The notes beneath the pieces were generated by a model. It worked only from the letters and a program-made list of their open reading frames with translations, was not told the origin of the DNA and did no database searches. A DNA stretch of 59,301 nucleotides from Acetivibrio straminisolvens JCM 21531 (lineage in GTDB: Bacteria > Bacillota > Clostridia > Acetivibrionales > Acetivibrionaceae). The DNA is taken from contig NZ_BAVR01000017.1 in assembly GCF_000521465.1 (NCBI RefSeq), forward strand, positions 1-59,301. The letters are read 5' to 3'. The first letter of the stretch is position 1, and the number at the start of each line of letters is the position of its first letter. This document shows, one piece after another, positions 9,390 to 19,623 of the stretch. Made by a program: the position numbers and the translations under genes.

Positions 9390-10259
9390 ATGAATATAGG
9401 TATTGTCGGAGCGGGAAAAGTAGGCTGTGCTCTTGCCCAAGGGCTTAAAAGCAACGGTTTTAACCTATCGGGAGTTTACAGCAGAAACGGTGATTCACAG
9501 GAATATCTTTGCCAAAAACTGGGCATAGCCTTTGAAAACAATCTCTTAGACACTGTAAAAAACTCTGAGGTGATATTTATTTCGGTATCTGATAATAATA
9601 TATTAGAGGTTGCGGAGGAAATTGTTCGAAAAGTTGATAAGGATATTCTTTGCTCCAAAGCTTTTATTCATTTGAGCGGTGCGCTTACAACAAAAGCTCT
9701 AAGACCTCTTGAGAACTTAGGAGCATATACCGGCTCTCTTCATCCCATTCAGTCCATAGCGGACAAGGATAGCGGATGGAAGAAGCTATACAATATATAT
9801 TATGGATTTGAAGGCTGTGAGGAAGTTTTAGAGTATGCCTTAAGAATTGTAATATCCTTTGAGGGCAGATTAATAAAAATAAAAGAGCAGGATAAAACTT
9901 TGTATCATGCTGCTGCATGCATTATATCCAATTATACGGTGACCCTCTCCTATGCTGCCTATGAAATGTTGAAAAGTATTGGATTTGACAGCCAAACCGC
10001 TAATGAGGCGTTTCTTCCGCTGATAAAGAACACGGTTCATAATATTGAGAGGTTTGGAAGTATTGGAGCACTTACAGGGCCTATATCGCGAGGAGATCAC
10101 AGTGTTGTCGGAGAGCATGTAAAGGCACTGAATGCACTGGACAAAGAACTTGAAAACATGTATAAAGTAATGGGAAGAAAGACTGTTGAGGTTGCACGAA
10201 AAAAGGGCACACTTACGAATGAAGCGGCACAAAAGATTATAGATATTTTAAGATTATAG
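9390..10259 (+). CDS. Rossmann-fold protein with DUF2520 domain
   Basis: 289 residues, intact. The N-terminus has the dinucleotide-binding motif NIGIVGAGKVGCAL (GxGxxG). The SGVYSR segment after the second strand is typical of NADP-dependent oxidoreductases of the F420-oxidoreductase/pyrroline-carboxylate-reductase type. The C-terminal half is the helical DUF2520 region with GPISRGD. The reaction of this family is unproven. The ATG at 9390 is used because AGGAGGTGG (9374-9382) lies between it and an upstream in-frame ATG at 9369. The gene is 43 bases ahead of larB and probably heads the larB-larC-radical SAM operon. Confidence 0.85.
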   Translation: MNIGIVGAGKVGCALAQGLKSNGFNLSGVYSRNGDSQEYLCQKLGIAFENNLLDTVKNSEVIFISVSDNNILEVAEEIVRKVDKDILCSKAFIHLSGALTTKALRPLENLGAYTGSLHPIQSIADKDSGWKKLYNIYYGFEGCEEVLEYALRIVISFEGRLIKIKEQDKTLYHAAACIISNYTVTLSYAAYEMLKSIGFDSQTANEAFLPLIKNTVHNIERFGSIGALTGPISRGDHSVVGEHVKALNALDKELENMYKVMGRKTVEVARKKGTLTNEAAQKIIDILRL

Positions 10260-10302
10260 ATATTTTATAGATATAAAATCCTGTACATATGGAGATGTAT
10301 TT

Positions 10303-11048
10303 ATGGAGATTGAATACCTTAGAAAAATATTGGAAAGCGTCAGGGATGGAAGCATTGAAGTTGATGATGCTTTAACGGAGCTCAAAAATCTTCCTTTTGA
10401 AGATTTGGGTTTTGCAAAAGTTGACGAGCACAGGAATATTCGCAACGGATACCCTGAGGTGATTTATTGTCAGGGGAAAACTGTGGAGCAGGTAAAAAAG
10501 ATAGTAGAAAGACTTATGGAGAAAAATAACAACATTATGGCTACAAGGGCCGACATCAAGTGCTTTGAAGCTATTAAGGAAATTACCGAGGATGCTGTAT
10601 ACTATGAAGCGGCCAGAATTGTGGTTGTAAAGAAAAGGGACATACCGAAAGTTGATAAGATGATTGCTGTTGTAACTGCGGGGACGGCGGATATTCCGGT
10701 GGCTGAAGAAGCTGCAGTTACCTGTGAGACAATGGGAAACAGGGTTGAGAGGGTTTATGATGTTGGTGTTGCAGGAATTCACAGGCTGTTTGCCCGATTG
10801 GATGTGATCCGCGAAGCAAATGTCCTTGTGGTGGTGGCGGGAATGGAAGGAGCTTGGCAAGTGTGGTCAGCGGCCTTGTGGATAAGCCTGTAATAGCCGT
10901 TCCTACCAGTGTGGGATATGGTGCGAATTTTGGAGGACTTTCCGCTCTATTGACGATGTTAAACAGCTGTGCCGCCGGAATCGGTGTGGTCAATATCGAT
11001 AACGGTTTTGGAGCGGGATTTTTGGCAAGTATGATAAATAAGCTTTAG
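10303..11048 (+). CDS. larB: Nickel-pincer cofactor biosynthesis protein LarB (one frameshift near 10853)
   Basis: LarB carboxylates and hydrolyses nicotinic acid adenine dinucleotide to pyridinium-3,5-biscarboxylate mononucleotide, the first step of the nickel-pincer cofactor pathway of lactate racemase. The restored 248-residue product shows the AIR-carboxylase (PurE)-like C-terminal half, with [23 protein letters not shown] and [10 protein letters not shown]. The frame breaks in GCTTGG near 10853; one more T gives the expected EGALASVVSG join. The start follows GGAGATG. The gene is 14 bases before larC. No larE (sulfur insertion) or larA (racemase) is in the window. Confidence 0.9.
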
Positions 11049-11062
11049 GAAAGGAAAAGGAT

Positions 11063-12286
11063 ATGAGAATACTGTATTTTGACTGTTTTTCCGGTGCCAG
11101 CGGGGATATGATTTTAGGTGCCCTGTTGGACTTGGGAATTGATGTTGAGCTTTTTAAAAGGGAGCTTTTGGGATTAAACTTAGACGGCTTTGATATTGTT
11201 ATTGAAAAAAAGATAATAAACTCGATAGCTGTAACCGATGTGAACGTTATTGTAAAAGAGGAATGTAATCATCATACCGGACACCATCATCATTGTGAGC
11301 GCAATTTGGCGGATATTGAAAATATAATTGACAAAAGCAGCTTGAAAGACAGCGTAAAAGGACTTAGTAAGAAAATATTCCGAGAAATTGCCCGGGCAGA
11401 GGCCAAAGTTCACAATAAATCCATAAAAGATGTTCACTTTCATGAAGTCGGTGCCATTGATTCCATTGTTGATATTGTAGGTGCTGCAATTTGCTTGGAC
11501 CTATTAAAGGTTGATAAAATATACTCATCACCGATGCATGACGGAACAGGTTTTATAGAGTGTAGGCACGGAAAGTTGCCGGTTCCGGTTCCTGCAGTTT
11601 TGGAAATGCTTAAGGATAGCAACATACCCTACATAACTGAGGACGTAAACACAGAATTGGTAACTCCTACGGGTATCGGGATTATAAAGTGTGTGGTCTC
11701 AAAGTTTGGTTCCATGCCTCCAATGACTATCGAAAGCGTTGGATATGGAGCCGGTAAGAGACAGACTGGCCGTTTTAATGCTTTAAGATGTATTTTGGGA
11801 AATGTTGAGCATAAAGAAAAAAATGATGATGAGATTTGTGTACTTGAGACCAATATAGATGATATGAATCCGGAAATTCTCGGTTATGTTATGAACAGGC
11901 TTTTTGAAAACGGTGCATTGGATGTGTTTTATACATCCGTATACATGAAAAAGAACAGACCGGGGGTTGTCTTGACGGTGCTTTCTGACAGGGAGCAGGA
12001 AGAGAAGCTTGTAAATATTATTCTGACAGAAACGACTACTTTGGGAATAAGAAAGACTATTGCCAAAAGGTATATTCTCGAAAGGGATATGAAGTATGTG
12101 AATACTGAGTTTGGTAGAATAAGGGTAAAGGAATCGTTCCTTGGGGATTACAAGAAGTATTCGCCGGAATTTGAGGATTGTAAAAAGGTTGCTCAGGAAT
12201 TGAAAATACCTTTGTGGAAGGTATATGATGCCGTATGCAAAGCTATTTTGATATTTGAAGAAAGGAATGAAAATGCTTTACAATAA
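11063..12286 (+). CDS. larC: Nickel-pincer cofactor nickel insertase LarC
   Basis: LarC is the CTP-dependent cyclometallase that inserts nickel into the pincer cofactor precursor. The product has 407 residues and opens with the family signature YFDCFSGASGDM. A histidine-rich loop (HHTGHHHHCE, about residues 71-80) is the likely nickel-handling segment, and ETNIDDMNPE is a conserved block in the C-terminal half. In lactobacilli larC1/larC2 are joined by a programmed frameshift; here the gene is one continuous frame. AGGAAAAGG precedes the ATG at 11063. It overlaps the following radical SAM gene by 14 bases. Confidence 0.93.
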   Translation: MRILYFDCFSGASGDMILGALLDLGIDVELFKRELLGLNLDGFDIVIEKKIINSIAVTDVNVIVKEECNHHTGHHHHCERNLADIENIIDKSSLKDSVKGLSKKIFREIARAEAKVHNKSIKDVHFHEVGAIDSIVDIVGAAICLDLLKVDKIYSSPMHDGTGFIECRHGKLPVPVPAVLEMLKDSNIPYITEDVNTELVTPTGIGIIKCVVSKFGSMPPMTIESVGYGAGKRQTGRFNALRCILGNVEHKEKNDDEICVLETNIDDMNPEILGYVMNRLFENGALDVFYTSVYMKKNRPGVVLTVLSDREQEEKLVNIILTETTTLGIRKTIAKRYILERDMKYVNTEFGRIRVKESFLGDYKKYSPEFEDCKKVAQELKIPLWKVYDAVCKAILIFEERNENALQ

Positions 12287-13223
12287 GTTTTCAAACTATT
12301 TGAAAGAAAAATATGGCGCAAAAGTTTACAAGCTTCCTTTGAACCTTCCGGTCACATGTCCGAACCGTGACGGCAGAATCAGCAGCAGGGGATGTATATT
12401 TTGCGGGGAAGAGGGAGCAGGTTTTGAGAATCTTCCCAATTTTCTTGAAATAAAAGAACAGCTTAAGTTAAACTCCAGGTATATTGGGAAGAACTATAAA
12501 TCGGAGAAGTTTATTGCGTATTTTCAGAATTACACAAATACTTATCTTCCTTTGGAGGACTTTAAAAAGTATATTAATGACGCTTTGGCGGAAAACATTG
12601 TAGCTGTCTATATTTCCACCCGTCCTGACTGTATTGCGGATTCGTATCTTTCGTTTCTAAAAGAAATAAAGCAGTCAAAAGGGGTGGATATAGTAATAGA
12701 ACTTGGCCTTCAGACGGTGAATTACCATACTTTGAAGATCCTTAACAGGGGACATTTGCTTGCAGAATTTATTGATGCCGTGCTTGCAATAAAGGCATAC
12801 GGATTGGAGTCTTGCGCCCACTACATACTGGACATACCCATGGATTCAATGGATGATGTAATCGAAGGTGCAAGGATATTGTCAGCTTTAGGTGTCAACC
12901 AGGTAAAATGTCATTCCCTTTATATTTTAAAAGATACGGTTTTGGGTGAAATGTACGAAAGGGGAGAGATACAGCCTGTAACAATGGAAGAATATATCGA
13001 AAGGGCAGTATTGTTTCTTGAGTACTTAGACCCGTCTATTGTCGTACAAAGGCTAATCGGGCGTGCTCCGGAAGAAAGAAGCTTGTTTTGCAATTGGGCA
13101 ATGAGTTGGTGGAAGATACATGACAGCATAGAGAAGAAAATGACGGAAGAAAACAGGTATCAGGGCAAGAAGTTTGATTATTTGAACGGAAGGGCCGTTA
13201 ACGGTATAAGCGAAAAAGTATAA
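12273..13223 (+). CDS. TIGR01212-type radical SAM protein (YhcC-like)
   Basis: 316 residues, intact. The N-terminal CPNRDG...GCIFCGEEG segment is the atypical [4Fe-4S] cysteine arrangement of the TIGR01212/YhcC group, in which the CxxC pair follows a more distant Cys. SAM-radical core strands follow, including VAVYISTRPDC, IELGLQTVN and HYILDIPMD. The reaction of this family is not established to my knowledge. The ATG at 12273 has AGGA 6 bases upstream; alternative in-frame starts are 12267 and a TTG at 12255, all inside the end of larC. Overlap with larC implies co-translation, but functional linkage to the nickel cofactor is unproven. Confidence 0.88.
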   Translation: MLYNKFSNYLKEKYGAKVYKLPLNLPVTCPNRDGRISSRGCIFCGEEGAGFENLPNFLEIKEQLKLNSRYIGKNYKSEKFIAYFQNYTNTYLPLEDFKKYINDALAENIVAVYISTRPDCIADSYLSFLKEIKQSKGVDIVIELGLQTVNYHTLKILNRGHLLAEFIDAVLAIKAYGLESCAHYILDIPMDSMDDVIEGARILSALGVNQVKCHSLYILKDTVLGEMYERGEIQPVTMEEYIERAVLFLEYLDPSIVVQRLIGRAPEERSLFCNWAMSWWKIHDSIEKKMTEENRYQGKKFDYLNGRAVNGISEKV

Positions 13224-13239
13224 TAATAAGACAAAAATA

Positions 13240-13279
13240 AAAGGGTCTCTTGCAAGAACAGCAAATAGAGACCTTTTTT
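13240..13279. terminator. Bidirectional terminator between the radical SAM gene and nfnB
   Basis: AAAGGGTCTCT pairs with AGAGACCTTTTTT. A-rich and T-rich flanks on both sides let it serve the convergent genes from either direction. Confidence 0.85.
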
Positions 13280-13305
13280 ATAGTATGACAATTATAATCC
13301 TTTTT

Positions 13306-14697
13306 TTATTTTTTACTTTTCAGGTATTCGTCGATTGCCTTTGCAGATTTTTTGCCTGCTCCCATTGCCAGAATAACGGTTGCAGCACCGGTTACTGCAT
13401 CTCCGCCGGCGTATACACCTTCGATGCTGGTGGCACCGGTATTTTCATCGGCAATAATTCCGCCCCATTTTGTATCCAGTCCCGGTGTTGTTGAGGTAAT
13501 CAAGGGGTTTGGAGTCTGACCGATAGCTATAATAACCGTTTCGACATCGAGGACATGTTCGGAGCCTTCCTTTACCACAGGTCTTCTTCTTCCCGATGCA
13601 TCCGGTTCGCCCAGTTCCATTTCAACGCACTCAATACCCTTTACCCAGCCGTCATCGGTACCAAGAATTCTTGTGGGATTTGTAAGAAGCTTGAGCAAAA
13701 TGCCTTCTTCCTTTGCATGGTGAATTTCTTCAAGCCTTGCAGGCATTTCTGCTTCCGAACGCCTGTACACTATATAAACATTTTCGGCACCTAGTCTCTT
13801 GGCACTTCTTGCAGCATCCATTGCAACATTTCCTCCGCCCACAACAGCAACGTTCTTTCCTACTTTCACAGGGGTATCACAATTGGGGAAATCATAAGCC
13901 TTCATAAGGTTTATTCTAGTGAGGAATTCGTTTGCAGAGTAAACACCGTTGAGGTTTTCGCCGGGGATTTTCATGAAAGAAGGCAATCCGGCACCCGAGC
14001 CGATAAATATGGCATCATATCCTTCTTCCTTGAGTTCGTCAATGGAGAAAACTTTACCGATAACCATGTTGGTTTTGATTTCCACACCCAGCTGCTTGAT
14101 GGTATCGATTTCGTCTTGAACCAGCTTCTTTGGAAGTCTGAATTCGGGAATACCGTACATTAATACTCCGCCGGGCACGTGAAAGGCTTCAAAGATTGTC
14201 ACTTCATAGCCGAGTTTGGCCAGGTCACTTGCACAGGTGAGACTTGCGGGTCCGGAACCGATTACGGCCACCCTTTTGCCGTTCTTTTTGGGCTTGTCAT
14301 GGGAAGCGGTACCGTTTTTCATGTGCCAGTCCGCTGCAAACCTTTCAAGTCTTCCTATAGCAACAGATTCACCTTTTATGCCTCTGACACAAAACTTTTC
14401 ACACTGGGTTTCCTGTGGACAAACCCTTCCGCAAATAGCAGGAAGATTGTTGGTTTCTTTAATTTTATTGTAGGCTTCTTCAAATTTTCCCTGAGCTATC
14501 AGTTGTATAAACTCCGGAATTTTTACGTTTACAGGACAACCGTCAACACAAGGTTTGTGCTTGCAGTTAAGACACCTTTGAGCTTCTTCCATTGCCATTT
14601 GCTCGGTATATCCTAAGGCGACTTCCAAAAAGTTTTTGTTTCTGACATTAGGGTCCTGCTCCGGCATGGGAACTTTTTTCATTGACATGTTAGGCAT
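13306..14697 (-). CDS. nfnB: NADH-dependent reduced ferredoxin:NADP+ oxidoreductase, subunit B
   Basis: 463 residues, glutamate-synthase-small-subunit-like flavoprotein. Cys motifs near the N-terminus (CLNCKHKPCVDGCP and CGRVCPQETQCEKFC) bind two [4Fe-4S] clusters. GSGPASLTCASDL is the FAD site and VGGGNVAMDAARSAKRLG the NADP(H) site; a conserved IAIGQTPN closes the FAD region. Alone it could be called GltA, but the partner nfnA lies 6 bases upstream in the same operon, and the pair makes the electron-bifurcating transhydrogenase NfnAB. It supplies NADPH from NADH plus reduced ferredoxin. The only terminator seen is the shared one at 13240-13279. Confidence 0.92.
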   Translation of the reverse strand: MPNMSMKKVPMPEQDPNVRNKNFLEVALGYTEQMAMEEAQRCLNCKHKPCVDGCPVNVKIPEFIQLIAQGKFEEAYNKIKETNNLPAICGRVCPQETQCEKFCVRGIKGESVAIGRLERFAADWHMKNGTASHDKPKKNGKRVAVIGSGPASLTCASDLAKLGYEVTIFEAFHVPGGVLMYGIPEFRLPKKLVQDEIDTIKQLGVEIKTNMVIGKVFSIDELKEEGYDAIFIGSGAGLPSFMKIPGENLNGVYSANEFLTRINLMKAYDFPNCDTPVKVGKNVAVVGGGNVAMDAARSAKRLGAENVYIVYRRSEAEMPARLEEIHHAKEEGILLKLLTNPTRILGTDDGWVKGIECVEMELGEPDASGRRRPVVKEGSEHVLDVETVIIAIGQTPNPLITSTTPGLDTKWGGIIADENTGATSIEGVYAGGDAVTGAATVILAMGAGKKSAKAIDEYLKSKK

Positions 14698-14703
14698 TTT
14701 TCT

Positions 14704-15534
14704 CTACCCCCAATCTGCAATTATGTTTTCCATGGAAAGGGTTTCTTCTTTTTTATACATGGTCTGCCTTCTCATTGCTTCGTCAAAATCGACCTGATGT
14801 CCGTCAAAATCAGGTCCGTCCACGCATGCAAACTTGGTTTCACCGCCTACGGTAACTCTGCATCCTCCGCACATACCTGTGCCGTCAATCATAACGGGAT
14901 TCATGCTTACAATAGTTTTTATACCGTAGGGTTTTGTGAGGTTGCTTATAACCTTCATCATTATCAACGGACCGATAGCAATAACCAAATCGTATTTATT
15001 TCCTTCTTCAATAAGGTTCTTTAATACGTCGCTTACAAAGCCTTTATTGCCGTTGGAACCATCATCAGTAGTTATAAAAAGTTTGTCACTTACGGCTTTC
15101 ATTTCATCCTCAAGAATTATCAGGTCTTTGTTTCTAAAACCTGCTATCGAATGCACTTCCACACCCATAGAGTGGAGTTTTTTTGCCTGAGGATATGCTA
15201 TTGCCGTCCCGAGACCTCCGCCTATTACGGCTGCCTTTTTTACATTTTCAAAGTGGGATGCTTTTCCGAGAGGACCGACGAAATCCAACAATTCGTCTCC
15301 TTCTTCAAGAGCTCCCAATGCTTTTGTAGTCTTTCCGACTTCCTGGAATATTATCGTTACTGTACCTTTGGTGCGGTCAAAATCAGCTATTGTAAGAGGG
15401 ATTCTTTCACCGTTTTCATTTACCCTCAAGATTATAAATTGTCCGGGTTCTGCTTTTTTTGCCACATGTGGAGCGGATATTTCCATCAACTTAACCTGTG
15501 GGTTAAGAATCTTCTTTTTAACTATTTTGAACAT
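14704..15534 (-). CDS. nfnA: NADH-dependent reduced ferredoxin:NADP+ oxidoreductase, subunit A
   Basis: 276 residues, ferredoxin-NADP reductase/dihydroorotate dehydrogenase electron-transfer-subunit family. The N-terminal beta-barrel carries ERIPLTI for flavin binding, followed by the nucleotide-binding GGGLGTAIAYPQA. The C-terminal GMCGGCRVTVGG...FACVDGPDF motif holds the [2Fe-2S] cysteines. It forms the NAD(H)-side half of NfnAB with the adjacent nfnB, giving confurcation of NADH and reduced ferredoxin to NADPH. The gene is intact. Upstream lies a 528-base intergenic region shared divergently with gdhA. Confidence 0.92.
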   Translation of the reverse strand: MFKIVKKKILNPQVKLMEISAPHVAKKAEPGQFIILRVNENGERIPLTIADFDRTKGTVTIIFQEVGKTTKALGALEEGDELLDFVGPLGKASHFENVKKAAVIGGGLGTAIAYPQAKKLHSMGVEVHSIAGFRNKDLIILEDEMKAVSDKLFITTDDGSNGNKGFVSDVLKNLIEEGNKYDLVIAIGPLIMMKVISNLTKPYGIKTIVSMNPVMIDGTGMCGGCRVTVGGETKFACVDGPDFDGHQVDFDEAMRRQTMYKKEETLSMENIIADWG

Positions 15535-16062
15535 GGTTAAGGCCTCCCTTTTTCAATCGTAAGGTTATTTTAATTTTAACTTCTGATGCTCTTTAAGTCA
15601 ATTGCAATATATGAGCAGTGTTTTTGTTATTTGGTATTGTTTTGAAAATATGGTGTATACAACAGATGAAATATCGTAAACAAAGCAAAATGAAGTTTGT
15701 TGGATGATTTCTTGCATAAATTTATAATTGTAAACTTAATAAAAAAAATTGTCAAGCTGTCTAATTCGAGATAAATAGACGCTTCGAACAGAAGGATAAA
15801 AGTGGGATTGATATTAAATTTCGAAATTATTCATTTCAACTCTTGCAATTTGGAAATGTTTTTGTTATAATTCAAAATGTCCTTTTGTTAATTCCTCAAA
15901 CATTTATTTTGAGGGTATACAATGGCGTATACCGTATACAGTACAAAGGTGTATATTGGTTTGGTCACGTTATTACGGGGAGTAATTTGCTGATATATGC
16001 AAATATCTCTATTTAATATTTAATAAAAATAAAAGTAATAAAAGATGGGAGAGGAATTTTAA
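15535..16062. promoter_or_regulatory. Intergenic region between divergent nfnA and gdhA
   Basis: 528 bases with no supported gene. The palindrome GTATAC occurs four times: once at 15655-15660 and three times within 25 bases at 15915-15920, 15927-15932 and 15934-15939. The latter cluster lies about 125-150 bases before gdhA and could be an operator. No clear -35/-10 pair could be assigned. Confidence 0.4.
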
Positions 16063-17397
<1,335 letters not shown>

Positions 17398-17428
17398 TTT
17401 ATAATAGATTAAATAAATTCGAGATACA

Positions 17429-17462
17429 GGGGTCAGAGTCATTTCTTTGACTCCTTTTTTTC
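17429..17462 (+). terminator. gdhA terminator
   Basis: GGGGTCA pairs (with one G-T) with TTGACTCC around an 11-base loop and is followed by a long T run. Confidence 0.7.
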
Positions 17463-17559
17463 TACATATTTTTTATATATGCTATTAATTTTTGTTTTGC
17501 ATTATGTGTTGAATTTGATATAATAAAACATCATAGTTTTATTTGAAGGAGATGTTAGC

Positions 17560-19094
17560 TTGAATAATGAATTAATTCTCGTTCTCGACTTTGGAGGACA
17601 ATATAATCAGCTCATTGCAAGGAGAGTCAGAGAGGCAAATGTGTATTGTGAGGTTTTACCTTACAACTCTTCTATTGATAAAATAAAGTCAATGAATCCA
17701 AAGGGGATTATTTTTACTGGAGGTCCTGCATCGGTACTGGATCCTAAAGCCCCATTTTGCGACAAGGAAGTTTTTGAGCTGGGAATTCCGGTTTTGGGTA
17801 TCTGCTATGGTATGCAGCTTATGAGCTATATGCTTGGAGGAACTGTGGAAAAAGCAGAGCAGCGTGAGTACGGCAAGGTAAACATCATCTTTGATACCGG
17901 CAGCAAACTCTTTGAGGGAATCGAAAAGGAATCAACCTGCTGGATGAGCCATACTTATTATGTCAATAATCTTCCCGAAGGATTTGTAAAATGTGCGGAT
18001 ACTCCAATTGTCCTGTGGCAGCAATGGAAAACATCGAAAAGAAGTTGTATGGTGTTCAATTCCATCCTGAAGTTGTTCATACTCCAAAAGGAAGAGATAT
18101 ATTAAATAACTTCCTCTTCAAAATCTGCGGATGCTCCGGGGATTGGAAAATGGCTTCCTTTATAGAGCATTCCGTCAGCAGCATCAGAGAGAAGATAGGA
18201 GACAAGAAGGTTCTGTGTGCTCTTTCCGGAGGTGTTGATTCTTCTGTTGCAGCGGTTTTGGTTCACAAGGCAGTTGGAAAGCAGCTTACATGTATTTTTG
18301 TCGATCATGGTCTTCTTAGAAAGTACGAAGGGGATCAGGTTGAAGAAGTATTCAAAAACCAGTTTGATATTAATTTAATAAGGGTAAACGCGGAGGACAG
18401 GTTCTTAGAAAAGCTCAAGGGAGTCACGGACCCGGAAAGAAAAAGAAAGATTATTGGGGAAGAGTTTATCCGGGTGTTTGAAGAGGAAGCGAAGAAAATC
18501 GGTGCAGTTGACTTTTTGGTGCAAGGAACCATTTATCCGGATGTAATTGAAAGCGGAGTTGGCGATGCTGCCGTTATAAAAAGTCATCACAACGTAGGCG
18601 GTCTTCCTGACTATGTGGATTTTAAAGAGATAATTGAGCCTCTCCGTAGCCTTTTCAAAGATGAGGTAAGAAAAGTGGGAATAGAGCTGGGAATACCCGA
18701 AGATATTGTCATGAGACAGCCGTTCCCGGGACCCGGACTTGCTATCAGGGTTATTGGCGAGGTTACAAAAGAGAAGTTGGATCTACTCAGGGATACCGAT
18801 TATATTTTCAGAGAGGAAATAAAAAATGCCGGACTCGACAAGGAGATTAACCAGTACTTCACAGTGCTTACGGGAATGAGAAGTGTTGGGGTCATGGGTG
18901 ACGAAAGGACTTATGATTATACCCTTGCGCTTAGGGCGGTTACCACTACAGACTTTATGACTGCCGATTGGGCAAGGATTCCTTATGACATTCTTGAGAA
19001 AATATCGAATAGGATTGTAAATGAAGTTAAGCATATTAACAGAATTGTGTATGATATAACAAGCAAGCCGCCGGCAACTATTGAGTGGGAGTAA
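17560..19094 (+). CDS. guaA: GMP synthase, glutamine-hydrolysing (one frameshift near 18003)
   Basis: Converts XMP to GMP using ATP and glutamine. The restored 511-residue product has the class I glutamine amidotransferase domain with GICYGMQLM (nucleophile Cys) and the catalytic FHPEV, then the PP-loop ATP-pyrophosphatase with [12 protein letters not shown], then the C-terminal dimerisation domain ending in PPATIEWE. The frame breaks in CCAATTGTCC near 18003; one extra A gives the normal NCPVAAMEN read-through. The start is a TTG at 17560, preceded by AAGGAG (17547-17552). The break falls inside the conserved amidotransferase domain and looks like a homopolymer error, since this is an important gene with both halves otherwise perfect. 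Confidence 0.96.
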
Positions 19095-19128
19095 TAGATA
19101 GTATAAAATGATTTATATATTTCTAATC

Positions 19129-19176
19129 AAAAAGCAGTGGGCAAGGTATTTTAACCTGTCTGCTGCTTTTATTTTT
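19129..19176 (+). terminator. guaA terminator
   Basis: AAAAGCAG...AGGT pairs with ACCT...CTGCTTTT with small internal mismatches, followed by a T-rich tail. Confidence 0.75.
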
Positions 19177-19203
19177 ATACCCGGGATATTTTATTGACTC
19201 CTA

Positions 19204-19249
19204 TTGACAATATTAGACTACTATGATAGTCTAGACTATAGAGATAGTC
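19204..19249. promoter_or_regulatory. Promoter with two tandem operators for the BlaI-type repressor
   Basis: Two identical-architecture palindromes, GACTA-N6-TAGTC, lie at 19216-19231 and 19234-19249, with centres 18 bases apart. They cover the region just after a TTGACA hexamer (19204-19209) and end 21 bases before the repressor start at 19270. BlaI/MecI proteins bind TACA/TGTA- or GACTA-like dyads as dimers, so this is the expected place for autorepression. The -10 box is not certain. Confidence 0.75.
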
Positions 19250-19269
19250 TGATTGGGGTGTTAGTTGAA

Positions 19270-19623
19270 ATGCAAAAGCTATTTGATAGCGAAATTAAAG
19301 TTATGGAGATTATGTGGGAAAATGAACCGATTAGTGCAAAGCAGATAAGTCTTATTGCTGCTGAGCAGATTGGTTGGAACAAAAATACCACCTATACTGT
19401 TATAAAAAAGCTTGAGAGCAAGGGATATATCAAAAGAGAAGAACCAGGCTTTATCTGTACTTCTCTGATTTCTCGTGAAGATGTGTGTAAGGCAGAGACA
19501 AAAAGCCTTATAGACAAGTTTTTCGGCGGTTCGAAAAAAGCTCTTTTTTCTGCTTTGCTTCAGGATGAAAAACTCTCTTCCGATGATTTGGATGAACTTA
19601 GAAAGATGATTGAAGAGAGGTGA
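19270..19623 (+). CDS. BlaI/MecI-family transcriptional repressor
   Basis: 117 residues. Winged-helix N-terminus (VMEIMWENEPISAKQIS...NKNTTYTVIKKLESKGYI) typical of BlaI/MecI/CopY repressors, followed by a short C-terminal dimerisation region. I start at the ATG at 19270, since an upstream in-frame ATG at 19204 would put the operators inside the gene. The next gene, an M56 peptidase, overlaps its stop by four bases (GTGA). In the bla/mec systems the peptidase cleaves the repressor after sensing a signal. No beta-lactamase is nearby, so the regulated function may be the envelope genes that follow. Confidence 0.9.
   Translation: MQKLFDSEIKVMEIMWENEPISAKQISLIAAEQIGWNKNTTYTVIKKLESKGYIKREEPGFICTSLISREDVCKAETKSLIDKFFGGSKKALFSALLQDEKLSSDDLDELRKMIEER

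Noticed and set aside
11063..12286. Programmed frameshift in larC as in lactobacilli
   Set aside because: The gene is one continuous frame with both halves present.
17560..19094. guaA and other split genes as pseudogenes
   Set aside because: Both halves are fully conserved and joined by a single homopolymer base, in line with the many similar breaks in the window.
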